In this document: positions 7,137 to 15,504 of the stretch, piece after piece
How the letters are laid out: each line of letters opens with the position of its first letter
Numbering within the stretch: the first letter of the stretch is position 1
Assembly (NCBI GenBank): GCA_937901225.1
Contig: CALCGX010000119.1
Span: forward strand, 1-29,080
Reading direction: 5' to 3'
Length of the DNA: 29,080 bases
Source of the DNA: an uncultured Bacteroidales bacterium
GTDB lineage: Bacteria > Bacteroidota > Bacteroidia > Bacteroidales > Paludibacteraceae
Translations under genes and position numbers: made by a program
Notes under the pieces: model-generated
Seen by the model: the letters and a program-made list of their open reading frames with translations, nothing else
The model's database searches: none
What the model was told of the DNA's origin: nothing

Positions 7137-8009
7137 ATGTATAAAGCTACGGATAAAATATGTGATTTGATGTCGCGTGAGGAAGATGCGATACATGTGA
7201 TTAGTCGGTTTGGCTTGACGATGGGCGTTGGCGAGCAGACTATTGCAGAGGCATGCGCAAGCAATAACGTGCATACACCTACTTTTTTGGCGGTGATCAA
7301 TTACAAGGTGTACAAGCAACGTGCTTTGCCCGCGGATATTGATATTGCTACGTTGCAACGCTATTTGCGCAATGCACATACCTATTTTTTGGATTTCCGT
7401 TTGCCCTATTTGCGTCGTTCGCTGATAGAAGCGATTATTCCAGCCGATCCAAGTTCGAAGATACCGATGTTGATATTGCGGTGTTATGATGAGTTTGCGG
7501 AGGAAATTCGCACGCATATTGAGCATGAAAATGCAGGTATGTTTGAGGAACATACGCATGATGATCAACGCATTACGGATAAACTGAGTGAGATTAAGAA
7601 CTTGATAATCAAGTATTATCCATCCGATCAGACGATGCAGAATGGTTCTGTAACTTATACGTTGATTAGTGTGATGAGCGATTTGTGGCATACGGAACAA
7701 GATTTTGCGGATCATTGTGCGATAGAGGATGATATATTGCGCCCAGCCCTGAGTAGTTTGCCCGAAAATCAGCCGTTGCAAACAGCGAAACAAGAGGTAG
7801 AGGCATTGAGTGAGCGTGAATTGGAGGTGTTGATTCAAGTGGTGAAAGGACTGAGTAATAAGGAGATAGCCGATGTGCTATGCATTTCTACACATACGGT
7901 AATCACTCATCGCAAGAATATCACACGTAAACTGAATATACATTCTACAGCAGGATTGACAATTTATGCGATCGTCCATAAGTTGATTAATCTGGATGGT
8001 TTAGAATAA
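7137..8009 (+). CDS. RIC/ScdA-N + hemerythrin + LuxR-type HTH regulator
   Basis: A 290-residue fusion. Residues 1-55 (KATDKICDL to LAVIN) resemble the ScdA_N/DUF542 domain of iron-centre repair proteins, but the usual CC pair is replaced by GVG. Residues 75-205 resemble the RIC hemerythrin domain, with candidate iron ligands H81, H127, H130/E131, H141, H193 and E197 (THIEHE and DHCAIED motifs). Residues 224-283 are a LuxR/GerE helix-turn-helix (LSERELEVL, GLSNKEIA, THTVITHRKNI). It is thus likely a one-component regulator sensing oxygen, nitric oxide or iron state; the signal is inference. An ATG at 7107 would add ten residues, but the family similarity starts at MYKATDK and the 7107 ATG sits in a hairpin loop. 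Divergent from a metal-type TonB receptor; 16 bases before dacB. Confidence 0.82.
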   Translation: MYKATDKICDLMSREEDAIHVISRFGLTMGVGEQTIAEACASNNVHTPTFLAVINYKVYKQRALPADIDIATLQRYLRNAHTYFLDFRLPYLRRSLIEAIIPADPSSKIPMLILRCYDEFAEEIRTHIEHENAGMFEEHTHDDQRITDKLSEIKNLIIKYYPSDQTMQNGSVTYTLISVMSDLWHTEQDFADHCAIEDDILRPALSSLPENQPLQTAKQEVEALSERELEVLIQVVKGLSNKEIADVLCISTHTVITHRKNITRKLNIHSTAGLTIYAIVHKLINLDGLE

Positions 8010-8025
8010 AGCAAGGTAATAACGG

Positions 8026-9405
8026 ATGTTCAAAATTTTACTAATATTATCCATACTTACGAGCCATCCCGATACACGAGATGCCAATATGGGTGTGCTG
8101 ATTTGCGATTATCATTCGGGAGACACCATTGACGCCTTCCGCGCGAATTCCGTCATCCCACCCGCTTCAACGATGAAACTGCTCACCACAGCGACTGCAT
8201 TGGAGATGTGGGGAGGAGATTATCGCATCAAAACGCCAATCACCTATTCGGGGTATATTCAGGACGGTACGTTGCATGGGAATCTGTATATTGAGGGACG
8301 CGGTGATCCGACGTTTGGTTCGCGGTATGTAGGTAGTCACTCGTTTATGTACCGTTGGCTGCGTGAGGTACGCAATGCGGGTATCAAGCATATTACGGGT
8401 TCGGTGGTAGGCGATGCGAGTTATTTTGACGGCAATGCGCTGAATCCATCGTGGTTGTGGGAAGATGCGGGTAACTATTATGCGCCAGGTATATTTGCGC
8501 TATCGTATTTGGATAACACGATGAATATTGTGCTGCAAAGTGGTCCTGTGGGCAGTATTGCTACGGTGTTGAACACTACGCCGCAGGTGCCTGAGGTGGA
8601 GTTTGAGAATCATATTCGCTGCACACATATCTCTTATGATGGGGCGTTTGTACATGGAGTGCCCTATAGTAATCGCAGGTATTTAGTGGGAAGTGTACCA
8701 TCGAATCGGCAGACTTTTGGTGTGAAAGGCGATTTGCCCAACCCACCATTGATTTTGGCAAGGGATTTTACGAATGTACTTGTTAGCGGAGGCATACAGG
8801 TGGACGGCGAAGCGACATATCTGAGTGAAAAGCCACAGAATGGTGCGGCAAGAACGGAGTTGTTTGTATATGAAAGTGAACCCTTATCGGAGATTATTCG
8901 CCATACAAATCATGAGTCGGATAACCTGTATGCGGAGATGCTATTCCGCATATTTGGTTCGAAATATTCAGTACCATGTACCATCCATAATGCATCGGAT
9001 TTTGTACGTGAATACTGGAAGAATCGCGGTGTGAGTTTTAGAAGTGCTAAGATATTGGATGGTTGTGGATTAGCTCCTCAAAATACCATATCGCCTGCGA
9101 TGTACGTGCAACTATTGCGGTATATGTATGGTTCGAGGAACAAAGACGTATTCATCGAATCATTGCCATGTAGCGGCGAAAGTGGGACATTGAGTTCGTT
9201 TTTGCGCGACACTCCGTTGCATGGCAAAGTATGCGCGAAGAGCGGCACCATCGGAGGCACGAAGAACTACGCTGGATATATCTTTTTGCCCGACGGCAGG
9301 GTATGGGTGTTTGCTATTATGGTGAATAGTGCCAACTGTAAAACCCGAAAAATACAGCGCGTGATAGAACAATATTTGTTGGATGTATATAAAGCAAACA
9401 CATAG
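8026..9405 (+). CDS. dacB: D-alanyl-D-alanine carboxypeptidase/endopeptidase (PBP4, family S13)
   Basis: Periplasmic peptidoglycan hydrolase that trims the terminal D-Ala or cuts cross-links. The 459-residue protein shows all three penicillin-binding motifs: STMK (S48-K51), SDN (298-300) and KSGT (405-408), with the large insert between the first and second that is typical of class C PBP4. The N-terminus has only a short hydrophobic stretch (KILLILSILTS), so the signal peptide is weak. It follows the regulator by 16 bases and overlaps birA by 23 bases. Confidence 0.93.
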   Translation: MFKILLILSILTSHPDTRDANMGVLICDYHSGDTIDAFRANSVIPPASTMKLLTTATALEMWGGDYRIKTPITYSGYIQDGTLHGNLYIEGRGDPTFGSRYVGSHSFMYRWLREVRNAGIKHITGSVVGDASYFDGNALNPSWLWEDAGNYYAPGIFALSYLDNTMNIVLQSGPVGSIATVLNTTPQVPEVEFENHIRCTHISYDGAFVHGVPYSNRRYLVGSVPSNRQTFGVKGDLPNPPLILARDFTNVLVSGGIQVDGEATYLSEKPQNGAARTELFVYESEPLSEIIRHTNHESDNLYAEMLFRIFGSKYSVPCTIHNASDFVREYWKNRGVSFRSAKILDGCGLAPQNTISPAMYVQLLRYMYGSRNKDVFIESLPCSGESGTLSSFLRDTPLHGKVCAKSGTIGGTKNYAGYIFLPDGRVWVFAIMVNSANCKTRKIQRVIEQYLLDVYKANT

Positions 9406-10135
9406 CACCTCCACCTTGTTGCGTGAGCAGTATTCTGATGCTCTGCCCCATCTCTACACTATCCGCACGGATTTTCAGACGGCAGGGCGTGGACAAGCAG
9501 GTAATAGTTGGGAGAGCGAAGAAGGAAAGAATTTGCTATTTTCCACATTGCTGCGCTATGAGGGAATACTTGCGACAAAACAATGGCGATTGTCTATGTT
9601 GGTAGCAGTAGCGCTTTGGGAAACATTAGCGAAGTATTTGCCACAAGAGCAATTGCGTATTAAGTGGCCAAATGATATTTATTTTGGAGATAAAAAATTG
9701 GTAGGCATCCTGATTGAGAATAGTTTGGCAGGACAACATGTGGGGTACAGTATAGCAGGGATAGGAGTGAATGTGAATCAAACAAGATGGCTAAGCAATG
9801 CACCTAATCCCATATCCATGAAACAAATAACAGGTAAAGACTATGATGTGGAGGAAGTAATGGAGGAGTGGATTACTGCGATGAAATCGTGGGAAAAGTG
9901 CACAACTGAAGCGATTAAAGCGATGTATATGCAACATATCTATAGAAGGACGGGGTGGCATAATTATGTGGAAAGAGAAGTGAGCGTGCAACCTACATCC
10001 ATCGCAAAACAAGGAATAGATGGCGTTTTTAGGGCTGAATTGGTGGGAATTTCGGAACAAGGGGAATTGATATTGCGAAAAGAAAACAACGAAGAGCAAG
10101 CATATCATTTTAAGCAAATACGCTTTGTAATATAA
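9383..10135 (+). CDS. birA: Biotin--[acetyl-CoA-carboxylase] ligase, without HTH domain
   Basis: Attaches biotin to the biotin carboxyl carrier protein via biotinyl-AMP. The 250-residue protein has GRGQAGNSW (35-43), KWPNDIYF (94-101), KKLVGILIE (104-112) with the active-site Lys, and GIGVNVNQ (127-134), followed by a small C-terminal SH3-like domain. It lacks the N-terminal winged helix of E. coli BirA, so it should not act as a repressor. The start overlaps the end of dacB by 23 bases, which supports co-translation. Confidence 0.93.
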   Translation: MYIKQTHSTSTLLREQYSDALPHLYTIRTDFQTAGRGQAGNSWESEEGKNLLFSTLLRYEGILATKQWRLSMLVAVALWETLAKYLPQEQLRIKWPNDIYFGDKKLVGILIENSLAGQHVGYSIAGIGVNVNQTRWLSNAPNPISMKQITGKDYDVEEVMEEWITAMKSWEKCTTEAIKAMYMQHIYRRTGWHNYVEREVSVQPTSIAKQGIDGVFRAELVGISEQGELILRKENNEEQAYHFKQIRFVI

Positions 10136-10167
10136 ACATTGAAACTAATTAAAACCATACAAATATT

Positions 10168-11298
10168 ATGAAATCTATTATCATTACTGGTGGCGCAGGT
10201 TTTATTGGCAGCCACGTTGTACGTTTGTTCGTAAACAAGTATCCTGAGTATCGCATTATCAATGTGGATAAATTGACTTATGCGGGCAACTTGGCCAATC
10301 TCAAAGACATTGAGGACAAACCAAATTATCGTTTTGTGAAAGCAGATATCTGCGATTTTGATACTATGTATGCCTTGATGCAAGAGGAGCATGTGACTGG
10401 TATCATCCACCTCGCAGCTGAAAGCCATGTGGATCGCTCAATCAAGGATCCATTTACCTTTGCTCGCACCAATGTGATGGGTACGCTATCACTCTTGCAA
10501 GCAGCAAAGCTCTATTGGGAAGCACAACCAGAGAAGTACGAGGGCAAGCGCTTCTACCACATCTCAACCGACGAGGTATATGGCGCATTGGAGATGACTC
10601 ATCCAGAGGGCATTGAGCCTCCATTCTCCACTCAAGCATCTTCTGAACACCATGAGGCATATGGTGAGGATTTCTTCTTGGAAACTACTAAGTACAATCC
10701 ACACAGCCCATATTCGGCATCTAAGGCAAGTAGCGACCACTTTGTACGTGCGTTCCACGACACTTATGGCATGCCTACCATTGTAACTAACTGCTCCAAT
10801 AACTATGGCCCATACCAATTCCCAGAGAAGTTAATCCCATTGTTTATCAATAATATCCGTCATCGCAAACCATTGCCAGTGTATGGTAAAGGTGAGAATG
10901 TACGCGACTGGTTGTATGTGGAAGACCACGCACGTGCTATTGACTTGATTTTCCATCAAGGTACTGTGGCAGAAACCTATAATATCGGCGGTTTCAACGA
11001 GTGGAAGAACATTGATATTATCAAGGTCGTTATCAATACTGTGGATCGTTTGCTCGGTCGAAAAGAAGGTGAGGATATGGATTTAATCACCTACGTAACC
11101 GACCGTGCAGGACACGATATGCGCTATGCTATTGACTCACGCAAGTTGCAAGCTGAATTGGGTTGGGAACCATCTTTGCAATTTGAAGAGGGTATTGAGA
11201 AGACTGTTCGTTGGTACCTCAAGCATCAAGAGTGGATGGATAACATCACTTCTGGCGAATACGAGAAATACTACGATGACATGTACAAAAATCGTTAA
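10168..11298 (+). CDS. rfbB: dTDP-glucose 4,6-dehydratase
   Basis: Second step of dTDP-L-rhamnose synthesis: dTDP-glucose to dTDP-4-keto-6-deoxyglucose. The 376-residue protein shows the NAD-binding GGAGFIGSH (8-16), the catalytic STDEVYG (133-139), YSASK with Y182 and K186, and NNYGPYQFPEKLIP. This is the extended-SDR pattern of RmlB/RfbB. It stands alone here: rfbA, rfbC and rfbD are not neighbours. It is 32 bases after birA with no clear promoter between, so it may be the last gene of the regulator-dacB-birA transcript. Confidence 0.95.
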   Translation: MKSIIITGGAGFIGSHVVRLFVNKYPEYRIINVDKLTYAGNLANLKDIEDKPNYRFVKADICDFDTMYALMQEEHVTGIIHLAAESHVDRSIKDPFTFARTNVMGTLSLLQAAKLYWEAQPEKYEGKRFYHISTDEVYGALEMTHPEGIEPPFSTQASSEHHEAYGEDFFLETTKYNPHSPYSASKASSDHFVRAFHDTYGMPTIVTNCSNNYGPYQFPEKLIPLFINNIRHRKPLPVYGKGENVRDWLYVEDHARAIDLIFHQGTVAETYNIGGFNEWKNIDIIKVVINTVDRLLGRKEGEDMDLITYVTDRAGHDMRYAIDSRKLQAELGWEPSLQFEEGIEKTVRWYLKHQEWMDNITSGEYEKYYDDMYKNR

Positions 11299-11321
11299 TT
11301 TTTAAATCCCAATTTTTAGGT

Positions 11322-11353
11322 ATTGCGCACAAAAGAAAATCGCAGTACCTTTG
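11322..11353 (+). promoter_or_regulatory. Promoter of the FeoB-like operon
   Basis: TACCTTTG at 11346-11353 with an ATTG box at 11322-11325 and a 20-base spacer. In this promoter class transcription begins a few bases after the -7 box, which would put it at or next to the GTG start codon at 11358. Confidence 0.7.
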
Positions 11354-11357
11354 CAAT

Positions 11358-13091
11358 GTGAATCAAAACACATCGGAATATATTGAGAATGGCATCCAAA
11401 TTCAGGAGGTAGATGCTCGTGAATTGGAGGTGCAACTAGTGCGTACCGCAGCGTTGATGGATAGGCATCAGCCATTCGTGGTACTGTTGACGCATTACGA
11501 TGAGTTGGTGCAGACCGAGCACGCGTTGGATTATCATTTGCTGAGCCGACTGCTGGGTGTGCGCATTGGTTTGGTGGAAGAAAAAGCTGCGATTTTGGCA
11601 GAGGAAGATAGCTTTCGCCACGTGCATGTGAGTTATGGAAAGGATGTGGAGGAGGCGATAGCCCGTGTGATAGACGTGATTGTCACCTTGCCGAATGTGC
11701 GTGAGAAATACTCCAAACGCTATATGGCAGTGCGTATGTTGGAGCGCCCCGATGAGATGTTGGCACTGTTGCCACATAGTGAAGAACTGATTCGCGTGGC
11801 AGCCGAACAGAGAGCACGACTGCTATACGAATATGGTAAGACCGCCAAAGAAGTGATTGCACAAGCACGTCGCGGATTTGTGCATGGTGCATTGGAGGAA
11901 ACATTGACCCACGCGAAGCATGACTCAGGACATTCTGTGGCAGACAAGATAGATAAAGTGCTGACCAACAGATGGATAGGTTTGCCCGTGTTGCTCTTGG
12001 TGCTGTATGGCGTGTTTGAATGTACTTTCACGTTGGGAGCTTATCCACAAGAATGGATCACTACAGGCGTGGAGGTATTAGCGGAGTGGTTGCGCGGAAT
12101 GATGCCCGTGGTTTGGTGGAGTAGTTTGCTGCTGGATGGCGTGCTATTGGGTATAGGTGCGGTATTGGCGTTCCTGCCGAATATCATCATCATGTTCTTC
12201 TTTTTGAGTTTAATGGAGGACTCTGGCTACATGGCGCGTATGGCATATACGATGGATAAATGGATGCACCGAATCGGTTTGCACGGTAGCTCGTTTATCC
12301 CAATGCTGATGGGTTTTGGATGTAATGTACCTGCCATCATGGCAGCTAAGGATATTACCAATAAGAAAGATCGTGCACTGACGATGCTGATGGTGCCATT
12401 CATGAGTTGTTCAGCTCGTCTGCCAGTGTATATGCTGTTTGTAGGAGCATTCTTTGCAGAGCAAAAAGCGTTGGTGATGATGTCGCTATATGTGTTGGGC
12501 GTGGTGTTGAGTATATTGTTTGCATGGATCATGCAACAAACGAAGGCGTTCCGTCAACCTAAGCACGATTACGTGAGCGAATTGCCACCCTATCGCCGTC
12601 CGACCTTGCGCAATACGGGCTTGCATATCTGGGAGCGTATTGCCGATTACTTGCAGAAGATACCTGCAGTGATTATCTGGGCGAGCGTGATTATCTGGGC
12701 ATTGACGTATTTCCCTACTGGTAACATGTCGGATATGGAGCATAGTTATTTGGCCATGATTGGTCATTGGATAGAGCCTGTGGTACGCCCATTGGGTTTC
12801 GACTGGAAGATGTCCGTCTGCCTGCTGACTGGCTTACCAGCGAAGGAAGCGATTGTATCTACGATGGGCATTCTGTATCCTTCGGATGCAGCATTGTCGG
12901 CATTCACGCCCTTGACAGCATATGCATTTATGGCTTTTGTGCTGTTGTATTTCCCTTGCGTGGCAACGATCACCACATTGCGCAAGGAGTTGGGGAGAAA
13001 ATGGGCATGGTATAGTTTGGTACAGTCAATGGTGCTGGCATGGGTGGTGAGTTTTGTGATATACCAGGTTGGTTTAGTGTTTAGTGTTTAA
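11358..13091 (+). CDS. feoB: FeoB-like metal permease lacking the GTPase P-loop
   Basis: A 577-residue inner-membrane permease of the FeoB family. The transmembrane part is complete: first gate with GLHGSSFIPMLMGFGCNVPA and SCSARLPVY, FeoB_C-type middle, second gate with LLTGLPAKEAIVSTMG, and the FPCVATITTLRKE end. The N-terminal domain is shortened: the protein begins at the segment matching the post-G3 VVDA(T/S)NLE stretch (EVDARELE at 17-24), the G4 NxxD is changed to THYD (45-48), and G1, G2 and G3 are missing. The helical region after it (RHVHVSYGK...) is kept. It probably cannot bind GTP as ordinary FeoB does. The GTG start is chosen because homology extends to it. Substrate may be Fe(II), Mn or another divalent metal. 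Twelve bases before a TonB receptor gene; the final six residues come from a TTTAGTG repeat. Confidence 0.88.
   Translation: MNQNTSEYIENGIQIQEVDARELEVQLVRTAALMDRHQPFVVLLTHYDELVQTEHALDYHLLSRLLGVRIGLVEEKAAILAEEDSFRHVHVSYGKDVEEAIARVIDVIVTLPNVREKYSKRYMAVRMLERPDEMLALLPHSEELIRVAAEQRARLLYEYGKTAKEVIAQARRGFVHGALEETLTHAKHDSGHSVADKIDKVLTNRWIGLPVLLLVLYGVFECTFTLGAYPQEWITTGVEVLAEWLRGMMPVVWWSSLLLDGVLLGIGAVLAFLPNIIIMFFFLSLMEDSGYMARMAYTMDKWMHRIGLHGSSFIPMLMGFGCNVPAIMAAKDITNKKDRALTMLMVPFMSCSARLPVYMLFVGAFFAEQKALVMMSLYVLGVVLSILFAWIMQQTKAFRQPKHDYVSELPPYRRPTLRNTGLHIWERIADYLQKIPAVIIWASVIIWALTYFPTGNMSDMEHSYLAMIGHWIEPVVRPLGFDWKMSVCLLTGLPAKEAIVSTMGILYPSDAALSAFTPLTAYAFMAFVLLYFPCVATITTLRKELGRKWAWYSLVQSMVLAWVVSFVIYQVGLVFSV
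13072..13091 (+). repeat. TTTAGTG repeat forming the 3' end of the FeoB-like gene
   Basis: GTTTAGTGTTTAGTGTTTAA encodes the last residues (LVFSV) and the stop of the FeoB-like protein. It is the same repeat type as at 2978-3037. Confidence 0.7.
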
Positions 13092-13103
13092 CGGAAGAAG
13101 GTT

Positions 13104-15431
13104 ATGAAAAAGATTATATTAGCAGTATTATTCGTTGTCTTGCCCTTTGTCTGGGCGGAAGCTCACGCATGGGGAACCGTACTAGATGACAAAGGCGAGC
13201 CACTAGTAGGAGCGAATGTGTATTGGGCAGGAACTAGTGTGGGCGTAGCCACCGACCTAGATGGTAGATTTCAGTTAGAGCCTGTCAAGAGTACGAACAT
13301 CTTGGTTACCAGCTTTATGGGCTTTCACAACGACACGACTGAAGTGACTGCACACAGCGAACTAACCATCGTGTTGGTGAGCGATTTGTTGTTGGAAGAA
13401 GTAGATATCGTAGAACGTAAGATGGCAGTTTTGCGTTCGCGCATTTCACCACTGACCACAGAGACCTTGACAGGAGAAGCACTCTGTATGGCAGCATGCT
13501 GCAATCTGAGCGAGAGTTTCGAGACTAGTGCTAGTGTGGATGTAGCTTACTCGGATGCTGCAACAGGTGCAAAACAGATCCGTTTGCTCGGATTGAGTGG
13601 CACTTATGTGCAACTCCTCACGGAAAATACCCCTAATATCCGCGGATTGGCACAGTCGTTTGGAATGGAGTATATCCCTGGGCCTTGGATGGATGCGATA
13701 CAGGTAAGTAAGGGCACGTCGTCCGTACTCAATGGTTATGAAGCTATCGCAGGACAAATTAACGTGGAGTATCTTAAACCACAAACTCAAGATCCTATCG
13801 CGCTCAACGCTATGATAAGTACTGAGACACATGCCGAAGTGAATGTGACTGGCGGTTGGGATGTGAACGATAAGGTTTCTACGGGAATATTATTCCATGC
13901 GCAAAACATGTCGCTGGAGCTTGATCACAACCATGATGGTTTCTTGGATATGCCTAAGAATACGAATGTGAATCTGCTGAATCGATGGTATGTAAAGGCG
14001 GGTGATTATACAGGGCAATTCTTGGTACGTGGTCTCTATGACCGCCGTGAGGGAGGTTTAACTAAAGAGGCAACAAGTGCCCTGTCGCCATACAAGATTG
14101 ATCTGAGCACATGGCGAGTGGATGGGTTTATGAAAAATGGATATGTGTTTGATGCTGATTTGGGTACATCTATTGGTATTATCACTTCTGTATCCTATCA
14201 CAATCAGCAAAACACTTACGGCTCGCGCCAATGGAATGCTGCACAGACCAATGCCTATCTGAATGCTATCTTCCAAACATCGTTTGATGATTCGGCTACC
14301 GATTTATGGGATGATCACCATCATAATCTATCTACTGGTCTGAGTTTTAACTATGATGGGTATAACGAGGAGTTGCTCCTCGCACCTAACCAGTCGCCTC
14401 TAACTTATAACCTCAATCGTTGGGAAGTGACACCTGGTGTATTTGCCGAATATACCTACACCTATAAGGATAAAGTCACCTTGCTTATGGGCATTCGCGA
14501 GGATTATTCTACGCGCTACGGTTTCTTCACTACGCCTCGCATGAATCTCCGCTATGCGCCATTCGAGTGGTGGACATTGCGCGGTTCGGTGGGCTTGGGC
14601 TACCGTTCGCCCAATGCTATTGCTGACAATGCTGCCTATCTGTCAAGCACCAGAATGTATTATTTTGATGCTGACTCTCTAGTACAAGAACGTTCGATGA
14701 ATACAGGTATAAGTACTGTTTTTTATATCCCGATGGGTAAGAAAGAATTGCAAATATCGGGCGAATACTACTATACTAAATTCTTAGACGGCGTGATAGC
14801 CGATATGGATCGTAGTTTGCAAGGTATTACCTTATATAATATGCACGATGTGAATGGTGCACAGTATTTCTCGCACAACTGGCAAGTAGAAGCTACCATG
14901 GAGATTTTGCGTGGATGGACTATGACTGCAGCCTTCCGTTATACGGATGTAAAGCAGACCTCCTTCAACAGCGCAGTAGGCAAATATCAGTTGCGCGATA
15001 AGCCATTGCAGAATAAGTTCAAGGGTATTATCACTACTAGTTACCAAACACCACTCAAGACATGGCAGTTTGATCTGACTGCGCAGTTTAATGGTGAGGG
15101 TCGTATGCCAGATGGCTTTGTAATTCCTGCAGGTAGCAACCAATATCACGTATTAGATAACGGACAAATCTACCACAAGTGGTATCCACAGTTGCTAGGA
15201 CAGGTGACTAAGTTTTTCCGCACATGGTCTATCTATCTTGGAGCGGAGAATATGACTAACTTTACGCAGGATAATCCGATTGTAGGTGAGAGGTTTGAGG
15301 CTAAAAGTGAAAAGCATGGGGGATTTGTTAATCCTCATTCGGCAAACTACGATGCTTCTATGATTTGGGCACCTATACACGGTTGGAAAATATATCTGGG
15401 TTTCCGTTGGGCATTGGAGCGCGAAGAATAA
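13104..15431 (+). CDS. TonB-dependent receptor of the HMA-associated type (putative copper/metal)
   Basis: A 775-residue outer-membrane receptor. It has a signal peptide (about 1-21), a CarboxypepD_reg-like domain (about 22-93), a TonB-box-like EEVDIVER (98-105), then a plug with clustered cysteines CMAACCNLSESFE (C128, C132, C133), QIRLLGLSGTYVQLL, VSKGTSSVLNGYEAIAGQIN, and a barrel ending HGWKIYLGFRWALEREE. The plug lacks the more usual RGGG motif. Similar receptors in Bacteroidetes often sit beside HMA-domain and copper-handling genes (general knowledge). The neighbours fit: a FeoB-like permease 12 bases upstream and an HMA-domain protein 73 bases downstream. Metal specificity is inferred from context only. 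Confidence 0.9.
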   Translation: MKKIILAVLFVVLPFVWAEAHAWGTVLDDKGEPLVGANVYWAGTSVGVATDLDGRFQLEPVKSTNILVTSFMGFHNDTTEVTAHSELTIVLVSDLLLEEVDIVERKMAVLRSRISPLTTETLTGEALCMAACCNLSESFETSASVDVAYSDAATGAKQIRLLGLSGTYVQLLTENTPNIRGLAQSFGMEYIPGPWMDAIQVSKGTSSVLNGYEAIAGQINVEYLKPQTQDPIALNAMISTETHAEVNVTGGWDVNDKVSTGILFHAQNMSLELDHNHDGFLDMPKNTNVNLLNRWYVKAGDYTGQFLVRGLYDRREGGLTKEATSALSPYKIDLSTWRVDGFMKNGYVFDADLGTSIGIITSVSYHNQQNTYGSRQWNAAQTNAYLNAIFQTSFDDSATDLWDDHHHNLSTGLSFNYDGYNEELLLAPNQSPLTYNLNRWEVTPGVFAEYTYTYKDKVTLLMGIREDYSTRYGFFTTPRMNLRYAPFEWWTLRGSVGLGYRSPNAIADNAAYLSSTRMYYFDADSLVQERSMNTGISTVFYIPMGKKELQISGEYYYTKFLDGVIADMDRSLQGITLYNMHDVNGAQYFSHNWQVEATMEILRGWTMTAAFRYTDVKQTSFNSAVGKYQLRDKPLQNKFKGIITTSYQTPLKTWQFDLTAQFNGEGRMPDGFVIPAGSNQYHVLDNGQIYHKWYPQLLGQVTKFFRTWSIYLGAENMTNFTQDNPIVGERFEAKSEKHGGFVNPHSANYDASMIWAPIHGWKIYLGFRWALEREE

Positions 15432-15504
15432 TTGTGAATGATGAAAATTCGCACCGCGAATAATCGTTCGAGCAAAGGCAAGATAAGAATTAAGAATTAT
15501 AAGT

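Noticed and set aside
7119..7838. 239-codon minus-strand frame opposite the hemerythrin-LuxR gene
   Set aside because: Antisense to a gene with clear domains, with an unnatural composition rich in Q, I, T and R; a shadow frame.
11358..13091. FeoB-like gene as a pseudogene
   Set aside because: All transmembrane and gate motifs are intact over an open frame of 577 codons, with its own promoter and close downstream genes; only the first part of the G domain is missing.
15455..15480. CGTTCGAGC, resembling a tRNA T-arm
   Set aside because: No matching acceptor, D or anticodon arms lie around it.
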